NCBI GenBank assembly: GCA_018971185.1
Contig: JAGXBH010000006.1
Span: 18,667 to 82,666 of the forward strand
Direction of reading: 5' to 3'
Source: Acidobacteriota bacterium
GTDB taxonomy: Bacteria > Actinomycetota > Acidimicrobiia > Acidimicrobiales > RAAP-2
Length of the DNA stretch: 64,000 nt
Shown in pieces: positions 52,815 to 63,221 of the stretch. Position numbers and translations under genes: made by a program. Within the stretch, counting starts at the first letter, position 1; the number at the start of each line of letters is the position of its first letter. Under the pieces are notes generated by a model. That model saw nothing but the letters and a program-made list of their open reading frames with translations, made no database searches and was not told the origin of the DNA.

Positions 52815-54769
52815 GCCGCCGCCTCCTCGCGGTGGCGCCGTCGGGCGAAGGAGAGCGCACTGCCAACACCCACCATGAGACCACCGATCCAGAGCCAGGA
52901 CAACAGCGGCTCCACGGTCACCCCGAGAACCACCGACCCGGCCGGGACGTCGGTGGCCACCTGGGCGCCCGACGTCGCGCCGTTGCCCCCCACCGCGTCG
53001 AAGGTGACGTAGACGTCACGCAGCAGGTTGGAGTCGATCGCCGGCGTTCCCACGGGCTGACTGGAGCGACCGTTGAACGTCGTGATGGCCGGCCGCAGGA
53101 CGTGTCCATCGACGTTGACCACCAGCTGGGTCTGCTTCTCCAACGCCGACGACACGTTGGCGAAGCCGTCGAAGCGCACGTACTGCCCGTCGATCACGGT
53201 GCGTTGGTGGCTCGCGAGGGTGACCTCGGAGCGGGTCGTGTACGAGGTCGACACCACGATCCCCACCGCGAGGACGACCACCCCGAGGTGCACGATCATC
53301 CCCCCGGTGGATGGTGCGCGCCACGCCGACCACAGGTCCCCCCGGCGCCGGGCGCTGACGAGCACCCCCTTGAGGGTCCGGATCGCCGCGCCGGCCGCCC
53401 CGACCGACAGGAACACCGCCACCAGGACGGACCAGTGCCGCACGCCCACGACGATCAGCGCCACGACACTCCCCAGGGCCACCCAGGCCGATACCCTCAC
53501 GCGCCGCCACAGGACGGGGGCGTCCACGGTGCGCCAACTCACGACCGGCGCCAGGCACATCAACAACAGCAGGACCACGCTGACCGGCGCGGCCACCGCG
53601 GCGAAGTAGGGCGTGCCCACGGTGACCTGGTTCCCGTTGACCGCCTCGTACAGCAGGGGGAACACGGTCCCCAGCAGGACCACGAAGGCGAAGCCCACGA
53701 ACAAGATGTTGTTGGCCACGAAGAGGCCTTCGCGCGACGCCGGATGGTCGACGCCGACGGGCGAGCGCAGTTCGTCGCCGCGCCACGCCACCAGGGCCAC
53801 CCCCGCGCCCACCGTCACGGCGAAGAATCCGATCAGGGCGGGTCCGAGGGTGCTCGAGGAGAACGCGTGCACGCTCTGCAGGACCCCCGATCGGGTGAAG
53901 AAGGTCCCGAGCACGGTGAAGGCGAACGTGGCGATGGCCAGCGAGAGGTTCCAGATGCGAAAGAGGCCGCGACGGTCCTGCACGATCACCGAGTGGATGT
54001 AGGCGGTACCCGTCAGCCACGGCAGCAGCGCGGCGTTCTCCACGGGGTCCCACCCCCAGAAGCCGCCCCAACCCAGGACCTGGTAGCTCCACCAGGCGCC
54101 GAGCACGATCCCCACCGAGAGCGATCCCCACGCCAGCACCGTCCAGCGCCGCTGCTCCAGCGGCCATCGATCGTGCACCCGACCCGTGATGAGCATCGCG
54201 ATGGCGAAGGCGAAGGGGACCGAGAACCCGACGAAGCCCGCGTAGAGCAGAGGCGGATGGACCGCGACCAGCGGATTGTCCTGGAGCAGCGCGTTCGGCC
54301 CGGCCCCCTGGAGCACGCGGGCCGGGTTGTGCAAGAAGGGATCGGCCGGTCCGACCATGAGCAGGATGAAGAAGCCGCCCACCACGAACATCACCAGGGT
54401 GGCCCAGGCGACGACGGCGTCGCGCGCGTCGCGTCGATAGTGATGGACCAGCGCCACGGTGAGGGAGCTCAGGATCAACGCCCACAGCAGGAGCGAGCCC
54501 TCGAGGGCCGACCACATGCCGGTGATCGAGTAGATGAGCGGCGTGAACGTCGCGTTGTTCTGCGCCACGTAGGCCAGGGAGAAGTTGTGGGTCACGAGGG
54601 CGTACTGCATCACCGCCACTGCGCCGATGACGCCGAGCAGCGTGACCCCGGCGAAGAGCCCCGCGTGCGAGGGACGCCCCCGCAGGGTCCTCGCCTGGGA
54701 CACGACCCCCACGACGCAGGCGAGGAAGGCCACGTCCAGGGCGATCCGCCCCATCCACGTCAAGGTCAT
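52811..54769 (-). CDS. ccmF: Heme lyase CcmF
   Basis: GWGGFWGWDPVENAALLPWLTGTAYIHS (WWD domain); ALEGSLLLW. Confidence 0.96.
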   Translation of the reverse strand: MTLTWMGRIALDVAFLACVVGVVSQARTLRGRPSHAGLFAGVTLLGVIGAVAVMQYALVTHNFSLAYVAQNNATFTPLIYSITGMWSALEGSLLLWALILSSLTVALVHHYRRDARDAVVAWATLVMFVVGGFFILLMVGPADPFLHNPARVLQGAGPNALLQDNPLVAVHPPLLYAGFVGFSVPFAFAIAMLITGRVHDRWPLEQRRWTVLAWGSLSVGIVLGAWWSYQVLGWGGFWGWDPVENAALLPWLTGTAYIHSVIVQDRRGLFRIWNLSLAIATFAFTVLGTFFTRSGVLQSVHAFSSSTLGPALIGFFAVTVGAGVALVAWRGDELRSPVGVDHPASREGLFVANNILFVGFAFVVLLGTVFPLLYEAVNGNQVTVGTPYFAAVAAPVSVVLLLLMCLAPVVSWRTVDAPVLWRRVRVSAWVALGSVVALIVVGVRHWSVLVAVFLSVGAAGAAIRTLKGVLVSARRRGDLWSAWRAPSTGGMIVHLGVVVLAVGIVVSTSYTTRSEVTLASHQRTVIDGQYVRFDGFANVSSALEKQTQLVVNVDGHVLRPAITTFNGRSSQPVGTPAIDSNLLRDVYVTFDAVGGNGATSGAQVATDVPAGSVVLGVTVEPLLSWLWIGGLMVGVGSALSFARRRHREEAAA

Positions 54770-55260
54770 CGAGTGGTTCCGTTCGGGGCCTTCACCCGGT
54801 TCGGGTGCGCGGCGATGTAGTTCGACGTGTGCTTCACCATGATCTGGGTGCCAACGAAGTCGAGTGAGGTGGAGGAGACGAAGTGCCCCACGACCACCAC
54901 GGGGATGTTCGCTTGGAACAGTTGCGGGGGCGAACCTTGGGCCGAGACGAAGACGTGGTTCGAGCCCGTCCCGGTCAGGGTGAAGGACGCTCCGGCGTTC
55001 GTCCGCGAGATCGTCCCCGGTTCCACGACTCCCTCCAGGCGGATGACCTTCGTTCCCAGGGAGGCCCGCTGGCCCAGCGCCTGATCCACCGTCTCGAAGT
55101 AGTTCAGCGACTTGAGGAGACCCTGGCTCAGCAGGACCACCACGACGACGACCAATACCGCGATCACGACGAGTGATCGCCGCGAGGAGCGCGACGTCGA
55201 CCGGGGGGGCTCGACCGGCGTGAGCACGTCGTGCGGGGATGACTCAGCCACGACGCCCAC
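54766..55260 (-). CDS. ccmE: Heme chaperone CcmE
   Basis: Single TM; VVVVGHF; IMVKHTSNY (HxxxY heme-binding motif). Confidence 0.93.
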   Translation of the reverse strand: MGVVAESSPHDVLTPVEPPRSTSRSSRRSLVVIAVLVVVVVVLLSQGLLKSLNYFETVDQALGQRASLGTKVIRLEGVVEPGTISRTNAGASFTLTGTGSNHVFVSAQGSPPQLFQANIPVVVVGHFVSSTSLDFVGTQIMVKHTSNYIAAHPNRVKAPNGTTR

Positions 55261-55333
55261 GCCAGTAGATCGACAGGGCGTAGAGCGCCAGCCCGCCGAA
55301 GGCGACCGCGTAGCCCGCAGCGACGTAGCCCAT
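55244..55333 (-). CDS. ccmD: CcmD-like 29-aa membrane peptide
   Basis: MGYVAAGYAVAFGGLALYALSIYWRGRRG*; located between ccmC and ccmE; TGATG overlap with ccmC stop; absent from the ORF track. Confidence 0.8.
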   Translation of the reverse strand: MGYVAAGYAVAFGGLALYALSIYWRGRRG

Positions 55334-56049
55334 CAGACGCCCTCGCGCCGACGCTGCGCCAACGCCTCGTCGACGGTGCTGGCCACGAGCCGGTCCCGCT
55401 TGACCTCGAGGCGGTAGCGCTCACGCAGGAGCCAGAAGAAGAGGAGGGTGAATCCGACGAAGCCGATCAGCATGGTCCAGAGCATGGAGCCGTGGACGTT
55501 GAGCTGTCCGGTCGAGGTGAGGACCGACGCCCCCTGGTGCAGGGTCTTCCACCACAGCACCGAGAAGTGGATGATCGGCACGTTGATGGCGGTGAGGATG
55601 GCGAAGACGGCGCCGCGACGCGCGCGCTGGGTCGGGTCGTCGTTGGCCCGTCGCAGGGCCAGGTACGCCAGCGCGAAGACGCCCAGTATCGCCGTCGAGG
55701 TGAGCCGGGCGTCCCACGCCCACCAGACCCCCCAGGTGGGCCGGCCCCAGATCGAACCGGTGATCAAGGTCAGCGCGATGAACACCACGCTGATCTCCAT
55801 CGAGCAGTAGGCGATGCGGTCCATCGTCATCGAACGGGTCCGCTGCCAGAGGTAGAGGCAACTCGCGATGGTCGCCGTGCCGAAGGACACGTAGAGCGCG
55901 ACCCACGCGATGGGTGGGTGCACGTAGAGCAGGCGCACGAGGTCGCCCTGGACGGCGTCGGGGGGCGTGACCCAGAGTCCCAGCCAGAAGGTCAGGGCCA
56001 GCAGGAGGAGCGTGAGGGGACCGAGTAGTCGTTGGGAGAGCTTGATCAT
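55333..56049 (-). CDS. ccmC: Heme exporter/transfer protein CcmC
   Basis: WGVWWAWDARLTSTAIL (WWD); MIKLSQRLL start. Confidence 0.95.
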   Translation of the reverse strand: MIKLSQRLLGPLTLLLLALTFWLGLWVTPPDAVQGDLVRLLYVHPPIAWVALYVSFGTATIASCLYLWQRTRSMTMDRIAYCSMEISVVFIALTLITGSIWGRPTWGVWWAWDARLTSTAILGVFALAYLALRRANDDPTQRARRGAVFAILTAINVPIIHFSVLWWKTLHQGASVLTSTGQLNVHGSMLWTMLIGFVGFTLLFFWLLRERYRLEVKRDRLVASTVDEALAQRRREGV

Positions 56050-56705
56050 GATTCCTCCAGAACACCGTAAAGCAGAACCCCCACCGCCGTGTACGCCGCG
56101 AAGGCGACCACGACGATGACCCACCACTGCCACAGTGCTCCCCCTTGCAGGGCCGCGCTGAAGGAGCGTTCCCCCGCAATCAGCAATGGCGCGAAGGCCG
56201 GAAGGGTCAAGACCGGCAACAAGGTGGCCGGGCCGTCACCGCCCTGCGTGAGTGCTCCATAGAGCGTACCGGCTGCCGACAGGGCCGCGAGCGTGACCAG
56301 GATGCTCGGCAGCGCCTGGAGGCTGTGGAGCAGGTCGGTGTGCAGGACCAGGACCGATCCGGCCAGGAGCACCACGCCGGTGACCCAGAGTTCGATCGTC
56401 AGAGCCAGGGCCTTGCCGAGGAACACCCCCGCCGGGTCGAGTCCGAGCGTGGCCACCGACGCGCGCGTGCCCGACGCATTCTCCAGGGCCTGGGAACGGT
56501 TGATCATCAGCAGCGCGACGAACAGCGTCACGAGGTAGAACAGGCCGGGCCCGAGCGTTGACGTGCCGGCCCGCGTGGGCCCGAGGGCGAGTCCCGAGAG
56601 CAACAAGGCGATGACGCCGAAGGGCAGGACCTGCCAGAGCAGGACGCGACTGCGGGCCTCGATGCGCAAGTCCTTGGTGGCGACCAGCCAGGCGATACGG
56701 ATCAC
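56046..56705 (-). CDS. ccmB: Heme exporter protein CcmB
   Basis: KDLRIEARSRVLLWQVLPFGV; multi-TM; GTG start. Confidence 0.9.
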   Translation of the reverse strand: MIRIAWLVATKDLRIEARSRVLLWQVLPFGVIALLLSGLALGPTRAGTSTLGPGLFYLVTLFVALLMINRSQALENASGTRASVATLGLDPAGVFLGKALALTIELWVTGVVLLAGSVLVLHTDLLHSLQALPSILVTLAALSAAGTLYGALTQGGDGPATLLPVLTLPAFAPLLIAGERSFSAALQGGALWQWWVIVVVAFAAYTAVGVLLYGVLEES

Positions 56706-57352
56706 GGCGCCGACACCCGACCGCCCACCATGCGCACCTCGCACGACTCCAGGTCGCTCGAGCGCAACGCGTCGTGCGCGCTCAGAACCACCGTGGCACC
56801 CCCGGCGAGAACGTCGGCGAGCAGGCCATCGAAGAAGACGCGGCCCGCGTCGTCGAGCGAGGCGTAGGGCTCGTCCAGCAGCCAGAGCTCAGGACGACGT
56901 ACTAGGAGCCACGCGATCCCCAATCGCCGACGCTGTCCGGCGCTGAGCCGTTTGGTCGTGGTCGACGCCCGGTGCGCGAGCCCGACGCGCTCCAACGCCG
57001 CCGCGACCTCGCCCACGGGCCGCTCGAGGGCCCGGGCCGCGAACTCCAGGTTCTCGCGGGCACTGAGATCGGCGTAGAAGGAGCCCTCGTGGCCGAGCCA
57101 CCCGACCCTGCGCCGCAGGAGTCGACGATCTCCGTCGAGGAGATCGATCCCCGCCACGCGACCCTCACCACTGGTCAACGCGTCAAGTCCCCCCAGCAGA
57201 CGCAACAGACTGGTCTTGCCCGCGCCGTTGGCGCCGGTGACAATGGTGAGCGTCGCGCGATCGATGACGAGGTCGACCCCACTCAGGAGCGGGAAGCCCT
57301 TGGACATCACGACAGCGTTGGCGAGTCGAACGACCTCCTGGTCGCCCCGCAA
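56702..57352 (-). CDS. ccmA: Heme exporter ATP-binding protein CcmA
   Basis: VTGANGAGKTSLLRLLGGL; LSAGQRRRLGIAWLLV; LLDEPYASLD. Confidence 0.93.
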   Translation of the reverse strand: MRGDQEVVRLANAVVMSKGFPLLSGVDLVIDRATLTIVTGANGAGKTSLLRLLGGLDALTSGEGRVAGIDLLDGDRRLLRRRVGWLGHEGSFYADLSARENLEFAARALERPVGEVAAALERVGLAHRASTTTKRLSAGQRRRLGIAWLLVRRPELWLLDEPYASLDDAGRVFFDGLLADVLAGGATVVLSAHDALRSSDLESCEVRMVGGRVSAP

Positions 57353-57356
57353 GTGA

Positions 57357-58394
<1,038 letters not shown>

Positions 58395-58414
58395 TCAGCG
58401 CGTAACGTGGCGCC

Positions 58415-59449
58415 ATGTCGCGGATCGCCCTGGTGAGCTTTCGCCTGGGAGGCACTGACGGCGTCTCGATCGAGGCCGCCAAGTGGGTGGCGGCCCTGCG
58501 CCGACTGGGCCACCACGTGACGACGGTCGCCGGCGCGGGGGTGGCCGACCGTCTCGTTCGCGGACTCGCCGCCGACGCGACGTCGGCGCCGAACCGCGCG
58601 CGACTGCACGAGGCCCTCGGCGACTGTGACGTCGTCATCGTCGAGAACCTGGCGTCGCTACCGCTCAACGTCGCCGCGCGCGATGTCCTCTACGACGTGC
58701 TCGAGGGTCGCGACGCGATCTTCCGTCACCACGACCTGGCCTGGCAGCGGGCCCACCTCGCCCACCTCGAGGGACCCCGCGACGCGCCCCGGTGGCGCCA
58801 CGTGACGATCAACGAGCTCTCGCGACACGAACTCCTCGCGCGCGGCATCACCTCGACGACGATGTACAACTCCTTCGACTGCGATCCCCCGCCTGGGAGG
58901 CGCGCGTTCGCGCGCGACAAGCTGGGCGTCGGACCCGAACGTCTCGTGGCGATGCCCACGCGCGCCATCGCCCGCAAGAACGTCGGGGGGGCGTTGGAAC
59001 TCTGCGCTCGTCTCGGGGCCACCTTGTGGCTCATGGGCCCCGCCGAGGACGGCTACGACGACGAACTGTCGGCACTCCTTCGCGACGTGAGGGTCGAGGT
59101 GCGCCGCATGGTGCCCGCGGGTGTGACCATGGACGACGCCTACGCCGGCGCCGACCTCGTGGTGATGCCCTCGACCTGGGAGGGGTTCGGCAATCCCGTC
59201 CTCGAGTCGGTGACGCACCGAAGAGCGCTGGCGCTCCATCCCTATCCCGTGGCCCGCGAGATCATCGACTTCGGCTTCGAGTTCTTCGACCTCGACGACG
59301 TCGCGGGGATCGAGGCGTTCCTGCGCGCGCCCGACGACGACCTCCTGGCATCGAACCTCGACGTGGCGCGGCGCCATTTCAACCTGGCGGACCTTCCCGC
59401 CCGCTTGAGTCGTCTCCTCGACGGTCCCCTCGCCGGGCCCGACGGTTAG
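58415..59449 (+). CDS. Glycosyltransferase, GT4-like
   Basis: FRLGGTDGVSIEAAKWVAALRRLGHHVTTVAG; VVMPSTWEGFGNPVLES. Confidence 0.88.
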   Translation: MSRIALVSFRLGGTDGVSIEAAKWVAALRRLGHHVTTVAGAGVADRLVRGLAADATSAPNRARLHEALGDCDVVIVENLASLPLNVAARDVLYDVLEGRDAIFRHHDLAWQRAHLAHLEGPRDAPRWRHVTINELSRHELLARGITSTTMYNSFDCDPPPGRRAFARDKLGVGPERLVAMPTRAIARKNVGGALELCARLGATLWLMGPAEDGYDDELSALLRDVRVEVRRMVPAGVTMDDAYAGADLVVMPSTWEGFGNPVLESVTHRRALALHPYPVAREIIDFGFEFFDLDDVAGIEAFLRAPDDDLLASNLDVARRHFNLADLPARLSRLLDGPLAGPDG

Positions 59450-59458
59450 ATTTGACCC

Positions 59459-60070
59459 ATGGCGTTACGCGATGATCGTCCGGCCAATCTCGAGAGGCGC
59501 GAGCACATCCTCCAGGTCGCCAAGGCCGTCTTCGCCGAACGCGGCTACTTAGCGACCACCATGGACGACATCGCGCGGGCCGCCGGATTCACCAAGCCGA
59601 TCCTGTACCAGTTCTTCGAGTCCAAGGCCACCCTCTACCAGGAGATCATCGCCCACACGGGGGCGGTACTCGTGGAGAAACTCCGTCGCGCGGTCACGTC
59701 GGTCACCACCCCGCGGTCGAAGATCGAGAGCGCCTTTCGCGTGTACTTCGACATGGTGGTCAACGACACCGACGCTTTCCGCCTCCTCTTCATCCACGCC
59801 CACGAGGGCGAGACCGCGACGGAGCTGCGCAAGATCGAGGTGAGCATCGTCGGCTTCCTGGTCCCCTACATCGATCCGGCGATCGGTCACGACTACCGCC
59901 GTCAGTTGGCGGCCGGGATCGTCGGGATCGCCGAAGGTGCGGCCATCGTCTGGCTGCTACAGCAGGAGGCCAAGGGCTGGCCGCGCCCGGCCCCCGACGA
60001 GGCGAAGCGACTTGCGGCCCACAGCGCCACGCTGGCCTGGGGCGGGCTGCGCGCGGTGCACCGCGAGTAG
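59459..60070 (+). CDS. TetR-family transcriptional regulator
   Basis: ILQVAKAVFAERGYLATTMDDIARAAGFTKPILYQFFESKATLYQEI. Confidence 0.94.
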   Translation: MALRDDRPANLERREHILQVAKAVFAERGYLATTMDDIARAAGFTKPILYQFFESKATLYQEIIAHTGAVLVEKLRRAVTSVTTPRSKIESAFRVYFDMVVNDTDAFRLLFIHAHEGETATELRKIEVSIVGFLVPYIDPAIGHDYRRQLAAGIVGIAEGAAIVWLLQQEAKGWPRPAPDEAKRLAAHSATLAWGGLRAVHRE

Positions 60071-60087
60071 GCGGTCGCCGAGGGGCC

Positions 60088-61305
60088 TCAGCGGATGCGC
60101 ACCCCCGAGATCGCGCGAGCTATCACCAAGCGTTGAATCTCCGAGGTCCCCTCGAAGATCGTGTAGATCTTCGAATCGCGATGCCAACGCTCCACCGGGT
60201 AGTCACGCACGTACCCGTAGCCGCCCAGGATCTGGATGGCCTCCTCAGTGACGTGCACGGCGGTCTCGCTCGCGAAGAGCTTGGACTGCGAGCCCTCCCC
60301 GTTGAGGAAGGGCTGGCGCGTGGCCGCCATCCAGGCCGCACGCCACACGAGGAGGCGTGCGGCGTCGGTACGGGTCTTCATGTCCGAGAGCTTGAAGGCG
60401 ATCGCCTGGTTCTCGATGATCGCGCGATCGAATTGGCGACGTTCCTTGGCGTAGTCGAGCGCGTACTCGTAGGCCGCACGGGCGATGCCCACCGCCTGCG
60501 CCCCGACGAAGGGACGCGTGGCCTCGAACGTGGCCATGGCCGCCTGTCCCGACGTCTTGACGCCCTCACGGGCGTGCGACAGCCGCTCGTCGAGACGGTC
60601 CTTGCCCCCGAGCAGGCAGCGCCCGGGGATGCGACAGTCCTCGAGGACCACCTCGGCGGTGTGGCTGGCGCGAATGCCCATCTTCTTGAACTTCTGGCCC
60701 ATGCGAAGACCCGGCGTGCCCTCGGGAATGACGAAGGAGGCCTGGCCGCGACTGCCGAGAGCCGGATCGACGGAGGCGACGACGACGTGCACGTCGGCGA
60801 TTCCGCCATTGGTGATCCAGGTCTTGGTGCCGTTGAGGACCCACTCGTCAGTGGCCTCGTGGTAGACGGCGCGCGTTCGCAGGGACGAGACGTCCGAACC
60901 CGCGTCGGGCTCGCTGACGCCGAACGCCGCGACCTTGACGTCGCCGGGCGACCCGAAGCACGCGGGTATCCACTCACCCACCTGTTCTGGCGTCCCGTTG
61001 GCCATGATCGCCGCCATGGCCAGTGTCGAGCCCATGATCGCCATGCACAGTCCCGCGTCGCCCCAGGACAACTCCTCGAGGACGAGCACCATGGTCATCC
61101 CCGTCGGATCGGCCATGGCGTTGGCGAAGAAGTCCAGCGAGTAGATCCCCACCTTGGCGGCCTCCTCGATCACGGGCCAGGGGGTCTCCTCGCGCTCGTC
61201 CCATTCCTGGGCCACGGGACGCATCACGTTGAGCGCGAATCCGTGGATCCAGTCGCGAACGGTGGTCTGATCTTCATTGAGGGAAAGTGAAAACTCAGTC
61301 ATCAA
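60088..61305 (-). CDS. Acyl-CoA dehydrogenase
   Basis: [61 protein letters not shown]. Confidence 0.96.
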   Translation of the reverse strand: MMTEFSLSLNEDQTTVRDWIHGFALNVMRPVAQEWDEREETPWPVIEEAAKVGIYSLDFFANAMADPTGMTMVLVLEELSWGDAGLCMAIMGSTLAMAAIMANGTPEQVGEWIPACFGSPGDVKVAAFGVSEPDAGSDVSSLRTRAVYHEATDEWVLNGTKTWITNGGIADVHVVVASVDPALGSRGQASFVIPEGTPGLRMGQKFKKMGIRASHTAEVVLEDCRIPGRCLLGGKDRLDERLSHAREGVKTSGQAAMATFEATRPFVGAQAVGIARAAYEYALDYAKERRQFDRAIIENQAIAFKLSDMKTRTDAARLLVWRAAWMAATRQPFLNGEGSQSKLFASETAVHVTEEAIQILGGYGYVRDYPVERWHRDSKIYTIFEGTSEIQRLVIARAISGVRIR

Positions 61306-61386
61306 CGTCCCAACGCTCGGTCATGGGTTACCCATGAGTAACGACGACCACTCTACGCCAAGTGATCGCGCCGTGGAGAAATGAAA

Positions 61387-61412
61387 CAACCGCCGCCCGA
61401 GGGCGGCGGTTG
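61387..61412 (-). terminator. Rho-independent terminator-like hairpin downstream of csp
   Basis: CAACCGCCGCCC/GGGCGGCGGTTG perfect stem; minus-strand transcript continues into TTTCAT. Confidence 0.75.
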
Positions 61413-61431
61413 CCTACTGCAAGATGTTCGG

Positions 61432-61632
61432 TTAGCTCAGAACGACGCGCTTGGCCAGCGGGCCACGATCGCCCGGCTCGACATCAAACTCGACAGTCTG
61501 ACCCTCGACGAGCGTCTTACGACCCTCACCTTGAATCTCCGAGTAGTGAACAAAGACGTCCGGCTGGCCATCGACGGCGATGAAGCCCCAGCCCTTCTCG
61601 TCATTGAACCACTTGACGGTTCCAACAGCCAC
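61432..61632 (-). CDS. Cold-shock protein (CspA family)
   Basis: (M)[43 protein letters not shown] start with AAGGAGG upstream. Confidence 0.96.
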   Translation of the reverse strand: MAVGTVKWFNDEKGWGFIAVDGQPDVFVHYSEIQGEGRKTLVEGQTVEFDVEPGDRGPLAKRVVLS

Positions 61633-61744
61633 TGTGGGCCTCCTTGTTTCTTTGGAAATGGCGTCAGCCATATCCGGAGGGAACCACAACGGCAACCTCA
61701 GTGCAAAGGCTACCTGTTCGCAGGTGAATCGACAAATATTTTTT

Positions 61745-63136
61745 TCAGCCGCGACGCACTCGCGTCCCGTCGGCCGAGTCCTCCACGATCCACCCTCGCG
61801 ACACCAATTCGTCACGCAAACGGTCGGCTTCGCCCCATCGCCGCGCGCCGCGCGCGGCGTCACGGGCCTGCACGAGCGCGCGCACCTCGTCGTCGGAGTC
61901 GTGCACGGTCGCCACGAGGTCGAGGCCCAGGGCCCCGAACAGCACGGCGACGGCCAGGGCCAGCGAGGACGCCTCCTCCTGTTCCTCCTGGTCAAAGAGA
62001 GCATTAGCGGAGGAGACGGCCTCGAACAGCGCCGCGACTGCCAGCGGCGTGTTGAGGTCGTCGTCCAAGAGGGCGCCCACCGTCTCGACCAACTCCGCCG
62101 CACGACCCGAGAAGTGGTAGTCGCCCTGTCGCACGAAGTCACCACCCGCGAGACGCGGGAGCGCGAAACGCCGCGCGAAGGCGTCGAGTCGAACGAGCGC
62201 GCGCTCCGCGTCGGCGATGGTGGCCGGCGTCACCTCGATCGGCGAGCGGTAGTGCGAACGGATCACGAGGAGGCGGTAGGCCCGCGCGTCGGTCTGGGCC
62301 AAGAGATCGGTCAGTGAGGTGAAGTTGCCGAGGGACTTGCTCATCTTCTCGTCGCCCACCATCACCCAGCCGTTGTGCGCCCAATGCCGGGCGAAGGCCC
62401 GATGGGCCGCCTCGGCCTGGGCCCGTTCGTTCTCGTGATGCGGGAACTTGAGGTCGAGCCCGCCGCAGTGTAGGTCGAAGTCGTCGCCGAGGAGCCCGAG
62501 CGACATGACCACGCATTCGGTGTGCCAGCCGGGGCGCCCGTCGCCGAAGGGAGCGGGCCACGACGGCTCGCCCGCCTTGGCGAACTTCCACAGGGCGAAG
62601 TCCAGCGGGCTGCGCTTCTCCTCGCTCGCCTCGACGCGCGCCCCGGCGCGCAGGCTGTCGAGCGATTGTCCCGCGAGCAGGCCGTAGTCGCTGACCCTCG
62701 ACGTGTCGAAGTAGACGCCGTCGCTGATCGTGTAGGCGATGTCGTCACGGAGGAAGGACGCGATGAGATCCACCATCGACGCGACGAACTGCGTCGCGTG
62801 GGGCGTGTCGTCGGGACGTGCCACGCCGAGGGCGGTCATCGCTCGCCACCACTCGTCCTCGAAGCGCCGTGCCACTTCGGCCTCGCTCGAGCCTTCGCGC
62901 AACGCCCGATTGATGATGTTGTCGTCGATATCGGTGATGTTCGAGACGAATCGCACCTCCAGCCCCCGGAAGCTGAACCATCGACGCGCGACGTCCCAGA
63001 CCAGGGTGTAGCGACCATGTCCCAGGTGCGGTAGGTCGTAGACCGTCGGTCCACAGACGTACATCGACAGTCGTCGCGCGTCGCGAGGGTCGAGGTCGAG
63101 GACCTCGCCACGGGCGGTGTCGTAGAGGCGCAGCAC
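61745..63136 (-). CDS. cysS: Cysteinyl-tRNA synthetase
   Basis: [38 protein letters not shown]. Confidence 0.95.
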   Translation of the reverse strand: MLRLYDTARGEVLDLDPRDARRLSMYVCGPTVYDLPHLGHGRYTLVWDVARRWFSFRGLEVRFVSNITDIDDNIINRALREGSSEAEVARRFEDEWWRAMTALGVARPDDTPHATQFVASMVDLIASFLRDDIAYTISDGVYFDTSRVSDYGLLAGQSLDSLRAGARVEASEEKRSPLDFALWKFAKAGEPSWPAPFGDGRPGWHTECVVMSLGLLGDDFDLHCGGLDLKFPHHENERAQAEAAHRAFARHWAHNGWVMVGDEKMSKSLGNFTSLTDLLAQTDARAYRLLVIRSHYRSPIEVTPATIADAERALVRLDAFARRFALPRLAGGDFVRQGDYHFSGRAAELVETVGALLDDDLNTPLAVAALFEAVSSANALFDQEEQEEASSLALAVAVLFGALGLDLVATVHDSDDEVRALVQARDAARGARRWGEADRLRDELVSRGWIVEDSADGTRVRRG

Positions 63137-63221
63137 GAGTACAAACTACGTCACGGGGTCACGCGCGCGCGGCCGGGGCCGCTCTTCGGGGCGAGAGACA
63201 CCTGACCTAAACTCGCTAGCC

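Noticed and set aside
52832-54820. 662-aa + ORF opposite ccmF
   Set aside because: Antisense GC artefact
61381-62007. 208-aa + ORF across csp/cysS
   Set aside because: Antisense of csp and cysS; its start lies beside the terminator hairpin
61745-63136. Possible MshC (mycothiol ligase) instead of CysRS
   Set aside because: Full-length with KMSKSLGNF and C-terminal extension typical of CysRS
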